From NCBI RefSeq assembly GCF_009720525.1, contig NZ_CP043930.1:2577501-2641500 (forward strand): DNA of 64,000 nucleotides. Reading direction: 5' to 3'. The DNA comes from Gimesia benthica. Lineage in GTDB: Bacteria; Planctomycetota; Planctomycetia; Planctomycetales; Planctomycetaceae. Shown one piece after another: positions 37,010 through 46,214 of the stretch (positions within the stretch are counted from its first letter, which is position 1; the number at the start of each line of letters is the position of its first letter). The position numbers and the translations under genes were made by a program. Below the pieces are notes generated by a model. The model had not been told where the DNA came from, made no database searches, and saw only the letters and a list, made by a program, of their open reading frames with translations.

Positions 37010-39292
37010 TTAATATTGTCTCTGTGGATCTGAGAACTGATATTGAGAGTTTGTCGGCTGACTTCCCCACTGGAAAGGCGAAGCCGACTGCTGATTGAAA
37101 TTTTGTGTTCCGTTCAAGTTACCCTGATAGCCGGATCGCAAATCAGCGGCCGTTTCTGATGCATTCTGGAGACGCACGTTTGCCGGAGCCGCCACCGGGT
37201 TGTTGGAGAACATCTCCGATTGAGGCAAAGCCGAGGACATCGGCTGTCCCTGTGCAGGAAAGCGTTGCGGCATCGAGGCATGATAAACATTGCCCTTCCC
37301 GGCAGGCTGACCCGAGTATTCATAGCCGGCCTGTCTGACACCTCCCTGTGACATGCCCTGCCCCATTTGTGGCTGGAGGCCGTTCGGGCCATTCGTTCCA
37401 TAGGCATTCTGGAAAGGAACCTGGGCTGAAGCAGGAATGACGCCTCCAGATCCCATCTGAGAACTCATCAGGGGCGAGTTATTTCCCTGCAGCTGTCCCG
37501 GAGCGGCATCACTCATGGGAAACATCTGACCGGGGCCCATATTCATGCCAGTGCGGGCCACTTCCCGCATCAGGTCCTGATCGTTCTGTGGAGGATTCTG
37601 TCCGGCTTCCGGAGCGCCGCTCTGTGTCGAACGGTAATCGGGAAACTGGCCTGGAGTCGACTGATACTGATTTCCGTACAGCTGTTGTCCCGGCTGGGGA
37701 CCACGAACGGGCATCATCTGTTGAGGCGCTGACTGCATTGGCTGATAGCCGGGTGGTACATTCCGGTACTGTCCCTGCAACTGATTTGGAGGATACCCCT
37801 GATAGTTCTGTTGAGGCAAGGACTGATTGGAGTATGGTCTGGCAGCCATCTGCTGCTGTGGCTGTTGACGATTCTGAAGTTGCTGCTCTTTATCGGCCCA
37901 GTACTGTGAGGCTTCTGCTGCCTGGCTCAAAGCCGGATCATTGGCGGGGGGCCATGCCTGAATCTGCCCTGGTTCGACGGCTGGCTGATTTGCATACTGG
38001 TTGACCGGCTGAGGTGCATCAACGGGTTGCTGCTGCGGCATCTGAGATTGTGCGGCCTGGAACTGTGGTGACTGCATCTGGGGCATCTGCAGCTGAGAGT
38101 TCTGCAGAGGAGCTGCTGGTGCATGCGATCCCGTTACCTGACGCATCTGTGTCATCGCAGGATTCGGACTGATCGCAGGCAGCTGCTGGGTAGACTGTCG
38201 TGCCTGAATCGCCTTTTCGCGTTCGCGTCGCATCATCTCTGCAATCTGTTGTGTGGGATTCATCGCTGCGGCATCGGGGGAGTTCAAAGGCTGCTGTTCC
38301 GGATTGCCATTGTTCGCATATTGGACGGGCTGCCCGGGAGCGGACTGCATCTGTCCGACCGGTTGAATTCCTGCGTGATTACGTTCTGCACTCTGCTGAT
38401 TACCGGGATACTGCGAAAGTTGATCTGGATACTGTGGGACTGGATTTTGTCCGCCGGTGGCTGATCCTGGATTCACCCCGGGGAACAAGCGGGCAAATTT
38501 CTCCCGCGCCTGGGCTTCTCCACTGGTCTTACGAAACATGGCCAGTGCCTGATCGTAGCGTCCGGTGCGTCCGTAATACCAGCCCAGGTGATCGAGTGAC
38601 CGGGCATGTGCTGGCTGATACTTCAGCGCTTCTTCCAGATACTTTTCGCCATAATCGTCGCGTCCCTGCAGCATATAGGAATAGCCGATATCGCTCAGCA
38701 GGTCTGCGTTGGAGGGATCCAGCTTCAAAGCCTGCAGGTAGTAGGCTTCGGCCGCAGGAAAGTTCTGTTTTTTGTCTTCGATGATCGCCAGTCGATGCAG
38801 GGCTTCAAAATGCTCGGGATTCATGGCCAGGACACGTTGGTAATAGCCTTGCGCCTTTTCCAGGTTGCCAGAACGATCTGCTTCATAGGCCTGATTCAAT
38901 TCCCGCTGCAGACTCGATGCATCGGTTTGCGGTGCTGCGGACTGAGAAGCTGCAGCCTGCAGATCGCTGAGTGGTAATGCCTGGGCCTCTACTTTGGCGG
39001 CGGTCTGTACGATCTGCTGCTCCGAACCTTTCAGCGCAGCCAGTTGTTCCGGTGTCACTCCCGAATTCAGTTCATCACGCAGTCGATGTCTCCGTGCCTT
39101 GGAACGTTCTTGCGCCATCGCTTCTCTCAGCTTCTTCTGCATGGCAGATTCTTCTTCCTTTTCCGGAGAGCGTTCAACGAGCGCTTTACGAGGAGAATCT
39201 GAACGACTGGCGAACGGACCAGACTGGCAGCCCGTCCACAGGAAGCCCATGCACGTAAGTGTGAGAATCTGTTGAAACATTCGAGTTTTCAT
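37010..39292 (-). CDS. TPR lipoprotein (TadD-like) with long Gln/Pro-rich tail
   Basis: A 760-aa protein. The signal peptide ends at lipobox WTGC (Cys22). A charged segment (40-85) precedes tetratricopeptide repeats at about 128-260: AYEADRSGNLEKAQGYYQRV, PAAEAYYLQALKLDPSNADL, YGEKYLEEALKYQPAHARSL, GRYDQALAMF. The remaining 490 residues are disordered and dominated by Gln, Pro, Met, Ser, Asn and Tyr (YPDQLSQYPGNQQ, QQPQQQMAARPYSNQ). TadD-type TPR lipoproteins accompany Tad secretins; here a secretin gene lies 1.1 kb upstream on the same strand. The tail is far longer than TadD (about 250 aa). The gene converges on dnaA with a 26-bp gap. Confidence 0.83.
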   Translation of the reverse strand: MKTRMFQQILTLTCMGFLWTGCQSGPFASRSDSPRKALVERSPEKEEESAMQKKLREAMAQERSKARRHRLRDELNSGVTPEQLAALKGSEQQIVQTAAKVEAQALPLSDLQAAASQSAAPQTDASSLQRELNQAYEADRSGNLEKAQGYYQRVLAMNPEHFEALHRLAIIEDKKQNFPAAEAYYLQALKLDPSNADLLSDIGYSYMLQGRDDYGEKYLEEALKYQPAHARSLDHLGWYYGRTGRYDQALAMFRKTSGEAQAREKFARLFPGVNPGSATGGQNPVPQYPDQLSQYPGNQQSAERNHAGIQPVGQMQSAPGQPVQYANNGNPEQQPLNSPDAAAMNPTQQIAEMMRREREKAIQARQSTQQLPAISPNPAMTQMRQVTGSHAPAAPLQNSQLQMPQMQSPQFQAAQSQMPQQQPVDAPQPVNQYANQPAVEPGQIQAWPPANDPALSQAAEASQYWADKEQQLQNRQQPQQQMAARPYSNQSLPQQNYQGYPPNQLQGQYRNVPPGYQPMQSAPQQMMPVRGPQPGQQLYGNQYQSTPGQFPDYRSTQSGAPEAGQNPPQNDQDLMREVARTGMNMGPGQMFPMSDAAPGQLQGNNSPLMSSQMGSGGVIPASAQVPFQNAYGTNGPNGLQPQMGQGMSQGGVRQAGYEYSGQPAGKGNVYHASMPQRFPAQGQPMSSALPQSEMFSNNPVAAPANVRLQNASETAADLRSGYQGNLNGTQNFNQQSASPFQWGSQPTNSQYQFSDPQRQY

Positions 39293-39723
39293 CGGAGATC
39301 AACCTTGTTTCCGCGAGTGCAGATCGCTTTGTCTCGTTCAATTCAAGATAGAATGAAAATAGACTGCGATTCACCAGATCTCCTCTTCGGCATTGAGTGA
39401 GTTCAATCATCCGAAACAATGCGCTGACTGAAGCCAGGCACCAGAGACTGGTGGAACAGTTATGAAATGAGTATTTGTGACAGGGAGGTCAAGAATGAGA
39501 GAAAGGACTCTATTGGAGTATCAGGCGCGGATTCTAAAAGGAAACCAGAAACATGTCGATACGAATATCCACACATTTTCGAAATCGAGGACAGGAATAA
39601 CAACAGAAAACGGCTTCACTTAAAGCACTGTGATATAAATAGTTAAAACGCCACAAACCAGATTGATCTGTGGCGTTTAAACAAGTGTGTATAAGATTTC
39701 AGGATTCTCAGCAGGCGTGGATT
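39293..39723. other. 431-bp intergenic region with a terminator
   Basis: Holds the terminator of the upstream lipoprotein gene and presumably the promoter of the TPR lipoprotein. The middle is AT-rich with no gene or repeat seen. Confidence 0.5.
39643..39678 (-). terminator. Intrinsic terminator after the OmpA-like lipoprotein gene
   Basis: On the minus strand AAACGCCACA (39669-39678) pairs with TGTGGCGTTT (39646-39655), 10 bp perfect, 13-nt loop, followed by only four T. It can also fold on the plus strand. Confidence 0.7.
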
Positions 39724-40314
39724 TTAGAAACCACCGAGACCACCGCCGCCGCCACCAAAACCGCCACCGCCGCCGAATCCACCACCGCCACCAAATCCTC
39801 CACCAAAACCACCGCGAGTGGAGATGAAGCGATAGTAGTCGATTTCCGCTTCACGAGAGTTCAGCGAACGGGAATAAGGAGTGGCGACAACCGTACGTTG
39901 GTCGGCGTCTTGATTTCCAAGATCGGTCAGGATCCGCGCGACCAGTTGCCGACGATACGCGTCCAGCTCTGGCGCGTAGTTGTTATCACTGCGTTCCACA
40001 ATGACCGGGTAAGGGGTGCTTCGCATGCGGGCACCAATTTCCAGAATATGATCCTTACCATTCGTGGTCAGCTCGGCACTGTTTTCGACGAATTCGTTCC
40101 GGTTGATGATGAAGTCAACCGCTTCGGCATTCGATTCCATGGTGTGATAATGCGCACGGTTGACACTTCCCAGAGGATAGACCTCCGGAATTGCCAGGGA
40201 GCGCTTATGGAATCCCCAGTTGCCGCCTCCACCCCAGCGGCAGCAACCAGCTACCAGCATCAGACAGCTGGCAGTAAGGATCCATTTTTGTATTATCGTG
40301 AAACGGGCCATCAT
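39724..40314 (-). CDS. OmpA-like lipoprotein with glycine-rich tail
   Basis: A 196-aa protein. The lipobox VAGC gives acylated Cys24, followed by CRWGGGGNWG. Residues 60-160 resemble a degenerate OmpA C-terminal or CpaD-type domain: NEFVENSAELTTNGKDHI (like F...S..L...G...L), RSTPYPVIVERSD, LDAYRRQLVARILTDLG and RTVVATPYS. The last 28 residues are almost pure Gly and Phe (GGFGGGFGGGGGFGGGGG). It lies 121 bp downstream of the secretin gene on the same strand, where Tad loci often have a CpaD-like lipoprotein, so a pilotin or peptidoglycan-anchoring partner of the secretin is plausible. The domain match is weak. Confidence 0.75.
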   Translation of the reverse strand: MMARFTIIQKWILTASCLMLVAGCCRWGGGGNWGFHKRSLAIPEVYPLGSVNRAHYHTMESNAEAVDFIINRNEFVENSAELTTNGKDHILEIGARMRSTPYPVIVERSDNNYAPELDAYRRQLVARILTDLGNQDADQRTVVATPYSRSLNSREAEIDYYRFISTRGGFGGGFGGGGGFGGGGGFGGGGGGLGGF

Positions 40315-40435
40315 GTCCCTCGGTACTTACGACTTAATATCTGGTGATGAACGACAGCGGTGAATGCTGACGGTCCATCATTATGTTGCAGGCTGATTTG
40401 CTACTGGTAAATGTGCCTGCCCATTCACCTCAAAT

Positions 40436-42661
40436 TTATTTTCCCTGACCAATCCAGGGAAATCCGGATCGGCTGTCCTGCGGTTCTGCGGACTGTTGTC
40501 TCATGCGGGTATCAATGTAACCGGTCGGCTGAATCTGGCTGTCCATCTCGGGAGCCGAATTCTGGAAGCGATCCTTGATCATCTGAGTGAACCGACGCTG
40601 TCCCGGTTGTTGACCCTGGTTTCTTCGTAAAAACCCAGGCGACTGTGCCTGTGGTCCGCTGACACCGGGAGCCGGTGGTGGCGGTAAGGGCTGATGCGAC
40701 TGGATCGGACTCGGTGACTGAGCCGGCTGCTGAGGCTGGGTGGGAAAACCACCGCCCTGCTGCGGAATCGGTTGTGTCACAGGTCCCTGCTGATAAGTGC
40801 CTGTCTGTTCCGGCGGATAGTAAGGAGAAGCAGGAGACGGATTGAACGGCTGGTACCCCACTTCAATTCCCTGTCCGGCCCCTCGACCGTAGGGCTGCAA
40901 CTGATAGACGGCACGATCGGGAGCACCTTCGGTCATGTTATATTTATAGAATTCTTTGTCGTGGGGAACGGTAACTTCATGCCCGGGATAAGGGGGAACT
41001 TCATCCTCTTCCATCGGATGCACCAGTTGTGGCGTTACGGTGATCAGGAGCTCAGACTCACCCTGAGTCGATTTCTTGGAACTGAACAGGTACGCTCCGA
41101 CCAGAGGAATTTCTCCCAGCCAGGGAATTCGTGTCACCCCCGTAGAAGTGTCGTGACCGAACAGACCAGCCAGTACGATGGTCTGACCTTCACGGAGTTC
41201 AACCGTGGTCTGTGCACGCCGTGAGTTCAGTCCCGGGATCCCCTGTACCGAGTTGTTATCATTCACCTGGCTGTATTCAGGGACAATCCGCATGCGGATC
41301 AGGTCCTTATCGAGCACGATCGGTGTCACGACGATTGAAGTACCAAAACCGCGGAAGGTAGTTGATGTTCCCTGTGCTCCTCCGACTCCAACAATGGTCG
41401 GCACTGCAAATTCACCCCCAGCCAGGAAGCTGGCCGAGTGACCGCTTAATACAGTCAGCGTCGGTCGGGCCATAATCTTGGTGGTACCGTTCTCGGCCAG
41501 AGCGTTGATCAATACATTGACTTCGCCGGCTTCGAAGATACCGGTCAGCGTTGAAGGGACACCGCCCATCGTTGATCCCAGAAACTGACGACCGCCGTCG
41601 AACAGTACGCTCAAGTCAACTCCCAGCTGACGCATCATCGTGCGATTGATCTGGGCAATGGTCACATGAATCATGACCTGGAACTCACCGGGAATCTCCA
41701 GCATGTTCACAATCAGCGAAGATCCATAGAGGTTATTTCCGTAGCTGTTAAGCGCGTCGCCGTAACCCCCTCCCCCATAATAACCGGGCCCGACACCGGA
41801 AGGCTGTGGTCCGCCCAGGTTTCCTTCGTAGTTGATAACTTCACCACGGATCACATTCATAATGTTCGCCGCTTCGGTGGGATCAGAAGCCTGACCTTTC
41901 ACGATGATCTTACGTGACAGGGGAATCAGATAAACCTTACTATTGGGAAACAGCACGGCGATTTTGCGTTCGAGCTTACCGTAATCGATCCGTCGCTGCC
42001 CTTCCAGGCTGGGATCTTGAATCGTGTGAACCAGGTAAGTGATCGGTGTTTCATCATTTTCGAACCAGAGAGTCAGAGTGGTTGTTCCCAACTCCAGACC
42101 CACGATCGAAACTTCGGTCGGGGAATAAGTCACGAATTCAATGATCGAAGGATCAGCAATTGCGTAACGACGAATGCGAGAATTTGTGATAACCAGTTGG
42201 CTGCGACGAATGATGATTTCCATCTCGTCGAAGATGCCGGGAGTGGAACGAATCTGAGTCGGCAGCGGCTTGCGGGTAATCCGCCCGGTATCCTGCACCA
42301 TCTGAATCTGTGGTCCCGCATTAGGTGCATGCGCATCCTGAATCGGAATCACACCCTGCGGTTGATGGGCAACGGGTACCTGTTGTGGGTACGACGGTTG
42401 TTGATACGATTGAGCAGGGGGAGCGGAAACCTGCATGGGAGCAGGAGCATATTGATTCGCAGGCTGATACTGGTTTGCGGGAGCATACTGGTTTACGGGC
42501 TGCCTGGGTGGCAGCGGGCGCATGGATGGCCCCTGGGCAAACGCAGTATGAGCGATCGACGAAAAAGTGATGAAGAACAACGCAGCCCAGTTCATGACAA
42601 GCTGAGCACGTCGCTTTTCATCATTTCGAAATGCCGATCCATGGCAATTCTGTTTGTACAT
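40436..42661 (-). CDS. CpaC/RcpA-like secretin (type II/Tad secretion outer-membrane channel)
   Basis: A 741-aa outer-membrane channel protein. The signal peptide (AALFFITFSSIAHTAFAQ) follows a long basic n-region. Residues 45-130 are Gln/Pro/Tyr repeats (NQYAPANQYQPANQYAP). N-domains follow: the CpaC-type GIFDEMEIIIRRSQLVITNS...RRYAIADPSIIEFV and a BON-like KVYLIPLSRKIIVKGQASD. The secretin core is at about 350-580: VNVLINALAENGTTKIMARPTL, SFLAGGEFAVP, VELREGQTIVLAGL, RIPWLGEIPLVGAYLF, SELLITVTPQLV. A Pro/Gln-rich tail of 150 residues follows. The ATG at 42661 with GGGGAG upstream is preferred over a TTG at 42688. No ATPase or platform gene is in the window. Confidence 0.92.
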   Translation of the reverse strand: MYKQNCHGSAFRNDEKRRAQLVMNWAALFFITFSSIAHTAFAQGPSMRPLPPRQPVNQYAPANQYQPANQYAPAPMQVSAPPAQSYQQPSYPQQVPVAHQPQGVIPIQDAHAPNAGPQIQMVQDTGRITRKPLPTQIRSTPGIFDEMEIIIRRSQLVITNSRIRRYAIADPSIIEFVTYSPTEVSIVGLELGTTTLTLWFENDETPITYLVHTIQDPSLEGQRRIDYGKLERKIAVLFPNSKVYLIPLSRKIIVKGQASDPTEAANIMNVIRGEVINYEGNLGGPQPSGVGPGYYGGGGYGDALNSYGNNLYGSSLIVNMLEIPGEFQVMIHVTIAQINRTMMRQLGVDLSVLFDGGRQFLGSTMGGVPSTLTGIFEAGEVNVLINALAENGTTKIMARPTLTVLSGHSASFLAGGEFAVPTIVGVGGAQGTSTTFRGFGTSIVVTPIVLDKDLIRMRIVPEYSQVNDNNSVQGIPGLNSRRAQTTVELREGQTIVLAGLFGHDTSTGVTRIPWLGEIPLVGAYLFSSKKSTQGESELLITVTPQLVHPMEEDEVPPYPGHEVTVPHDKEFYKYNMTEGAPDRAVYQLQPYGRGAGQGIEVGYQPFNPSPASPYYPPEQTGTYQQGPVTQPIPQQGGGFPTQPQQPAQSPSPIQSHQPLPPPPAPGVSGPQAQSPGFLRRNQGQQPGQRRFTQMIKDRFQNSAPEMDSQIQPTGYIDTRMRQQSAEPQDSRSGFPWIGQGK

Positions 42662-43115
42662 CCGCAGTCGCTCCCCTATTGCCTGCAAAGAGGAAAAAGG
42701 TATTTGCGTTTTACGTGACTTCTCGGCCCGGAATTAATTACCTGCGAGTTCTTGTAACCAGGTTGAAGAATCAGTAAGAACTTTATCTTTATCCAGCAAG
42801 TTATCCTTAACTTACTTTCTGCTTATGATTTACTCTCTATTCCACCGTCTCACGTACTTCCGAGGATACGCGACTTCGGTCTGCCAATCGACGTAACAGC
42901 AGACGTAATTCGGGTGGATAGAGTCCATATTGTATTGTTTGTATCGGCTGATCACGAAATTGGGATTAGAACGGTTCCTGTTAAATTTCCTGATCTCACA
43001 GAAAGTTTGAGTGAAAACCCTTAGATCACAGTCCATAAAAAAAGGCCCGGGATTCGCCACCCGGGCCTGATATCAAAACATAATCAGTTACTCTAAGTTG
43101 TCGTTTTGTCGAGAC
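42662..43115. other. 454-bp intergenic region with a terminator
   Basis: AT-rich region between two minus-strand genes. It contains the terminator of the upstream gene at 43037-43068 and presumably the secretin promoter near 42720-42850. No gene seen. Confidence 0.5.
43037..43068 (-). terminator. Intrinsic terminator after the Pro/Gln/Tyr-rich secreted protein gene
   Basis: On the minus strand AGGCCCGGG (43060-43068) pairs perfectly with CCCGGGCCT (43043-43051) and is followed by seven T (A7 at 43037-43043 on the plus strand). Loop 8 nt. Confidence 0.93.
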
Positions 43116-43799
43116 TTACCAACGGTAATTGGTATCGCGGTTGTAAGTGGGTGCTCCCGGATTGTACCAGGGACGACGGTAGCTGTATGACGGAAAGTAG
43201 TAGTGGCCGTATTCATTAGAGCGGTAGAAACCGGGGCCAAAGTGCCGTGTATACGGATCCCCCCCACTTCCCATCAATGCCTGATTCTGTTGCCCCGTAT
43301 TGACTTCGCCATGACCGCCATACCACGTCTGGCCGGCCTGAATCCCTACCTGAGGGCTTGTCATCCCGTAGGTTCCGCCGGCTCCCTGTGTCGCACTATA
43401 GTAATAAGGACTCCCCACCTGAGGTACCTGGTTGTTGGGCAACCAGTACTGATTGCCTCCTTTAACATAAGGGCCTCCCGAATATCCTGGCACGGGATGA
43501 GTCAACGCATCCGGATCCGCGGGGGGATAATTCCCCTGCTGTTGCTGCTGTACCTGGGGAGGTACCTGAGGCTGCTGCTGTTGTGGCAGATTGTGATAAG
43601 GAGCAGGCGTATTATAAGGTGAAGGCACATTCGCAGCCGGATCGGGCTGCGGAGCGACTCCCCGCGGTGGGGGAGGTGGGGGCAATGTCCCTGCTTTCCC
43701 CAGATCGGCGCCGGGAATAAGTGAATCATCTGCAAATAAGGGGCTGGCGCAAATGCAGATCATCAATATCAGAGATGATATTTTCGCATGTGGTTTCAT
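43116..43799 (-). CDS. Secreted Pro/Gln/Tyr-rich low-complexity protein
   Basis: A 227-aa protein with a signal peptide ending near SPLFADD. The body has a proline run (LPPPPPPRG), a Gln/Pro stretch (LPQQQQPQVPPQVQQQQQ, about 73-92) and then Gly/Tyr-rich sequence ending in HYYFPSYSYRRPWYNPGAP. There is no Cys in the mature part and no recognisable domain. It resembles the neighbouring divergent protein at 44352-45098 in its Tyr-rich Y(H/F)YF motifs and Gln content. Probably a structural, intrinsically disordered surface protein. A 10-bp hairpin lies in its 5' leader. Confidence 0.75.
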   Translation of the reverse strand: MKPHAKISSLILMICICASPLFADDSLIPGADLGKAGTLPPPPPPRGVAPQPDPAANVPSPYNTPAPYHNLPQQQQPQVPPQVQQQQQGNYPPADPDALTHPVPGYSGGPYVKGGNQYWLPNNQVPQVGSPYYYSATQGAGGTYGMTSPQVGIQAGQTWYGGHGEVNTGQQNQALMGSGGDPYTRHFGPGFYRSNEYGHYYFPSYSYRRPWYNPGAPTYNRDTNYRW

Positions 43800-44351
43800 A
43801 AGTCTCTTCTACCTCATGTATCTAGTTAAAAACACCATCAATGATGATGATCGCTCGTCAGCAGGCACGTCCGTAAAGAGACGTGCCTGAAAGATCTATG
43901 TTCAATTTATGAATGAGCGCCAAAAACTCCAGTTCATTCCCAGACTTCCCGGTTGAGAAATACACTCTGGAACTGAACAGCATTCCGAGTCCGCTGAATT
44001 GATCATGGCGCATCACACCAGCGGGGAGCTTTTCGCGATGACACTCAAACCTACACCATTTTTTGAAGCCTGAACGGGAATCTCTATAAATCGAGGCGTT
44101 CCCGCCCCGGTTTCGGCAGAATCTGCCGGTTCAGTTTGACTGGATACTCTAACCCGATTTGAAAATATTCAGGTTGTAGCGCGCGTATGTGATCTACCCG
44201 CTGTGAATTTTGGGATGAACCTGAAGGTACGGCCGCTACGAAATCCGATAAAGTAAATACCAGCGCCATCAGTTTGCGCTGACGAAATCACCCAATTATT
44301 ACGGTTTCAGATAAACAGGGACTCTGTTTTTCATACAGAGGAATTTCAGCT
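43800..44351. other. 552-bp divergent intergenic region
   Basis: Separates two divergent Gln/Tyr-rich secreted protein genes and must hold both promoters, which I cannot place with confidence. A hairpin at 43862-43889 is listed separately. Short open frames here are not convincing. Confidence 0.5.
43862..43889. other. 10-bp perfect inverted repeat in the leader of the 43116-43799 gene
   Basis: CAGGCACGTC (43862-43871) pairs with GACGTGCCTG (43880-43889) around an 8-nt loop, 63-90 bp upstream of the start codon. No T-run follows on either strand, so it is not a standard terminator; it could be an RNA leader hairpin or an operator. Confidence 0.5.
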
Positions 44352-45098
44352 ATGTCGACCACTTTTCTCGCTCTGGCAATCGCGGCCGCTGTCGGCGGTG
44401 ACCCATCGCTCCCCAACCAGACCTATGGTGCTTACGGTATGACTGAAGTTCCCTACGATGCGGGTACCCCTATGACCAGCGCCGGAGTCACGGGCGGCAT
44501 CTTCGGGGATCCACTTTACCCGTTCGATTCGCAATACCCCTGGCAGCACGGCTATTTCCAGGAAATATCCCCTTATAGTGGCTATCACTACTTCAAGCCA
44601 TATAACTACCGGCACGTACTGTCTCAGACCCAGACTGCCAACGGCTGGGGAATTACACCACAGCTGGCTTACTCGCAGCACTTCTGGAATCGATACCACG
44701 AACAGGCAACCTGGAAGAACTACGCTCTGCCTCCCCGCGAGGAAGACATCGAAGAAATCCAGAAACGCAAACGGGAGTTCCAGGAAAAGCGTATCGATGA
44801 GAAGAGCTCTACCTCTTACTATCAACCACAGCGGGGCATGGTGCCGGTGCAGTACCAGCAGCAAAGTAACAACTACCAGCCACAGAATAATTACCAGCCC
44901 CAGAGCGGATATCAGCCTCAACCGCGCAACTTCCCGCAGTCGTCTTCTCAGTATCAGCAGCCACAGTACGAGCAATCTCAGTACCCACAGCAGCAGTACC
45001 AGCAACAGCAATATCAGCAACAACCTCAGCAGATGCAGCCGAAGTATCCTGCAAATGCTCCCGGCTACAACCAGAACCCGGTTTACATTAACCGCTGA
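44352..45098 (+). CDS. Gln/Tyr-rich low-complexity (prion-like) protein
   Basis: A 248-aa protein with a short hydrophobic N-terminus (MSTTFLALAIAAAVGG) that may be a weak signal sequence. Residues 20-130 are aromatic and Gly/Pro-rich (GYHYFKPYNYRHV, SQHFWNRYHEQATWKNY), then comes a charged helix (EEDIEEIQKRKREFQEKR, about 136-153). The last 85 residues are nearly all Gln, Tyr, Pro, Asn and Ser in short repeats such as NNYQPQ, YQPQPRN, QYQQPQYEQ and YPQQQYQQQQ. This is the composition of prion-like or gel-forming domains. No homologue is known to me. GAGG lies about ten bases before the ATG. Confidence 0.72.
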   Translation: MSTTFLALAIAAAVGGDPSLPNQTYGAYGMTEVPYDAGTPMTSAGVTGGIFGDPLYPFDSQYPWQHGYFQEISPYSGYHYFKPYNYRHVLSQTQTANGWGITPQLAYSQHFWNRYHEQATWKNYALPPREEDIEEIQKRKREFQEKRIDEKSSTSYYQPQRGMVPVQYQQQSNNYQPQNNYQPQSGYQPQPRNFPQSSSQYQQPQYEQSQYPQQQYQQQQYQQQPQQMQPKYPANAPGYNQNPVYINR

Positions 45099-45119
45099 TC
45101 AGAGGCTTCAACCCCGGGT

Positions 45120-46214
45120 TCAACTCTGTACCGGTTCTGAATTGAGAACACGCAGCACCTGCTCCGTCGTGACAGGCTGAATCAGTCCCCGTTCGGTTAT
45201 GATGCCCCGAATGAACTTTGCCGGTGTCACATCAAACGCAGGGTTGTATACATCAACTCCTTCTGGCGCAGTCTGTTTGCCAAATCCGTTGGTGATCTCT
45301 TCCGGCTGCCGTTCCTCAATCGGAATCTCGGCACCGCTTTCCAGGCTTAAGTCGAACGTACTTGACGGCGCGGCGATATAAAAAGGAATATCGTGCAGGC
45401 TTGCCAGCAGCGCGACGGAATACGTGCCAATCTTATTCGCGGAATCACCATTAGCGGCGATCCGGTCTGCTCCGGTCACCACGGCCTGGATCTTGCCTTC
45501 TTTCATGACCCAGCCCGCCATCGAGTCACTGATGAGAGTCACGGGGACATTCCGCTGCATCAGTTCCCAGGTCGTCAGTCGCGCGCCCTGTAATAACGGA
45601 CGGGTCTCGTCAGCGTAAACGTGAATCCCCTTCCCCTGCCTGGCCGCTTCGAAGAAGACCGCCAGGGCCGTCCCTCCACCCGAAGTTGCCAGACCGCCGG
45701 CATTGCAGTGTGTCAGCACACCATCACCGGGAGAGAGCAGCGCCGCTCCTACTTCACCGATTTTATGACACATCTCCAGGTCTTCGACTTCAATCCGCCG
45801 TGCTTCTTCCAGCAGCAACGCATGCATTTCACCGCTGTCCAGATCCGCTGAATCCGCAGCCAGCTTCTGCAATCGATCAAGTGCCCAGAACAGGTTCACC
45901 GCCGTCGGCCGGCTCCCAGCCAGATACTCGGCAACGATTTTCAGTCGTTGATCAAATTCCGCACGCGAGGTGCCTGCTTCCGTTTGCAAACCCACGACGA
46001 CACCATAGGCGGCTGCGATCCCGATCGCTGGTGCACCGCGTACGCGCAACTTCTTGATCGCTTCCCAAACCGTTTCGACATCTCGACATTCAATTTCTTT
46101 ATACTCGGTCGGCAGCAGGGTCTGATCGATCATCTTCAGATATCCATCTGTCCCACCCACCCAGTAAAGTGTGGCGACATCGGAAGCGGCCTCGTGCTCG
46201 GTATTCATATTCAT
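45120..46214 (-). CDS. mtnA: S-methyl-5-thioribose-1-phosphate isomerase
   Basis: A 364-aa enzyme of the methionine salvage pathway that converts methylthioribose-1-phosphate to methylthioribulose-1-phosphate. Family blocks are VRGAPAIGIAAAYG (about 58-72), LTHCNAGGLATSGGGTAL with the catalytic Cys, DETRPLLQGARLTTWEL, SDSMAGWVM, VTGADRIAANGDSANKIGTY with the catalytic Asp, and the C-terminal NPAFDVTPAKFIRGIITERG. The length is typical. An ATG six bases further in (46208) is an alternative start. No other mtn gene lies nearby. The stop is 21 bp from that of the convergent Gln/Tyr-rich gene. Confidence 0.97.
   Translation of the reverse strand: MNMNTEHEAASDVATLYWVGGTDGYLKMIDQTLLPTEYKEIECRDVETVWEAIKKLRVRGAPAIGIAAAYGVVVGLQTEAGTSRAEFDQRLKIVAEYLAGSRPTAVNLFWALDRLQKLAADSADLDSGEMHALLLEEARRIEVEDLEMCHKIGEVGAALLSPGDGVLTHCNAGGLATSGGGTALAVFFEAARQGKGIHVYADETRPLLQGARLTTWELMQRNVPVTLISDSMAGWVMKEGKIQAVVTGADRIAANGDSANKIGTYSVALLASLHDIPFYIAAPSSTFDLSLESGAEIPIEERQPEEITNGFGKQTAPEGVDVYNPAFDVTPAKFIRGIITERGLIQPVTTEQVLRVLNSEPVQS

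Noticed and set aside
39670-40347. A 225-codon plus-strand frame opposite the OmpA-like lipoprotein
   Set aside because: Its Thr/Ala-rich start is the reverse of the glycine codons of the lipoprotein tail, while the lipoprotein has a lipobox and a recognisable domain.
44346-45023. A Leu-rich 225-codon open frame antisense to the Gln/Tyr-rich gene
   Set aside because: CAG/CAA-rich coding on the plus strand yields CTG/TTG (Leu) on the other; the run of Leu is a composition artefact.
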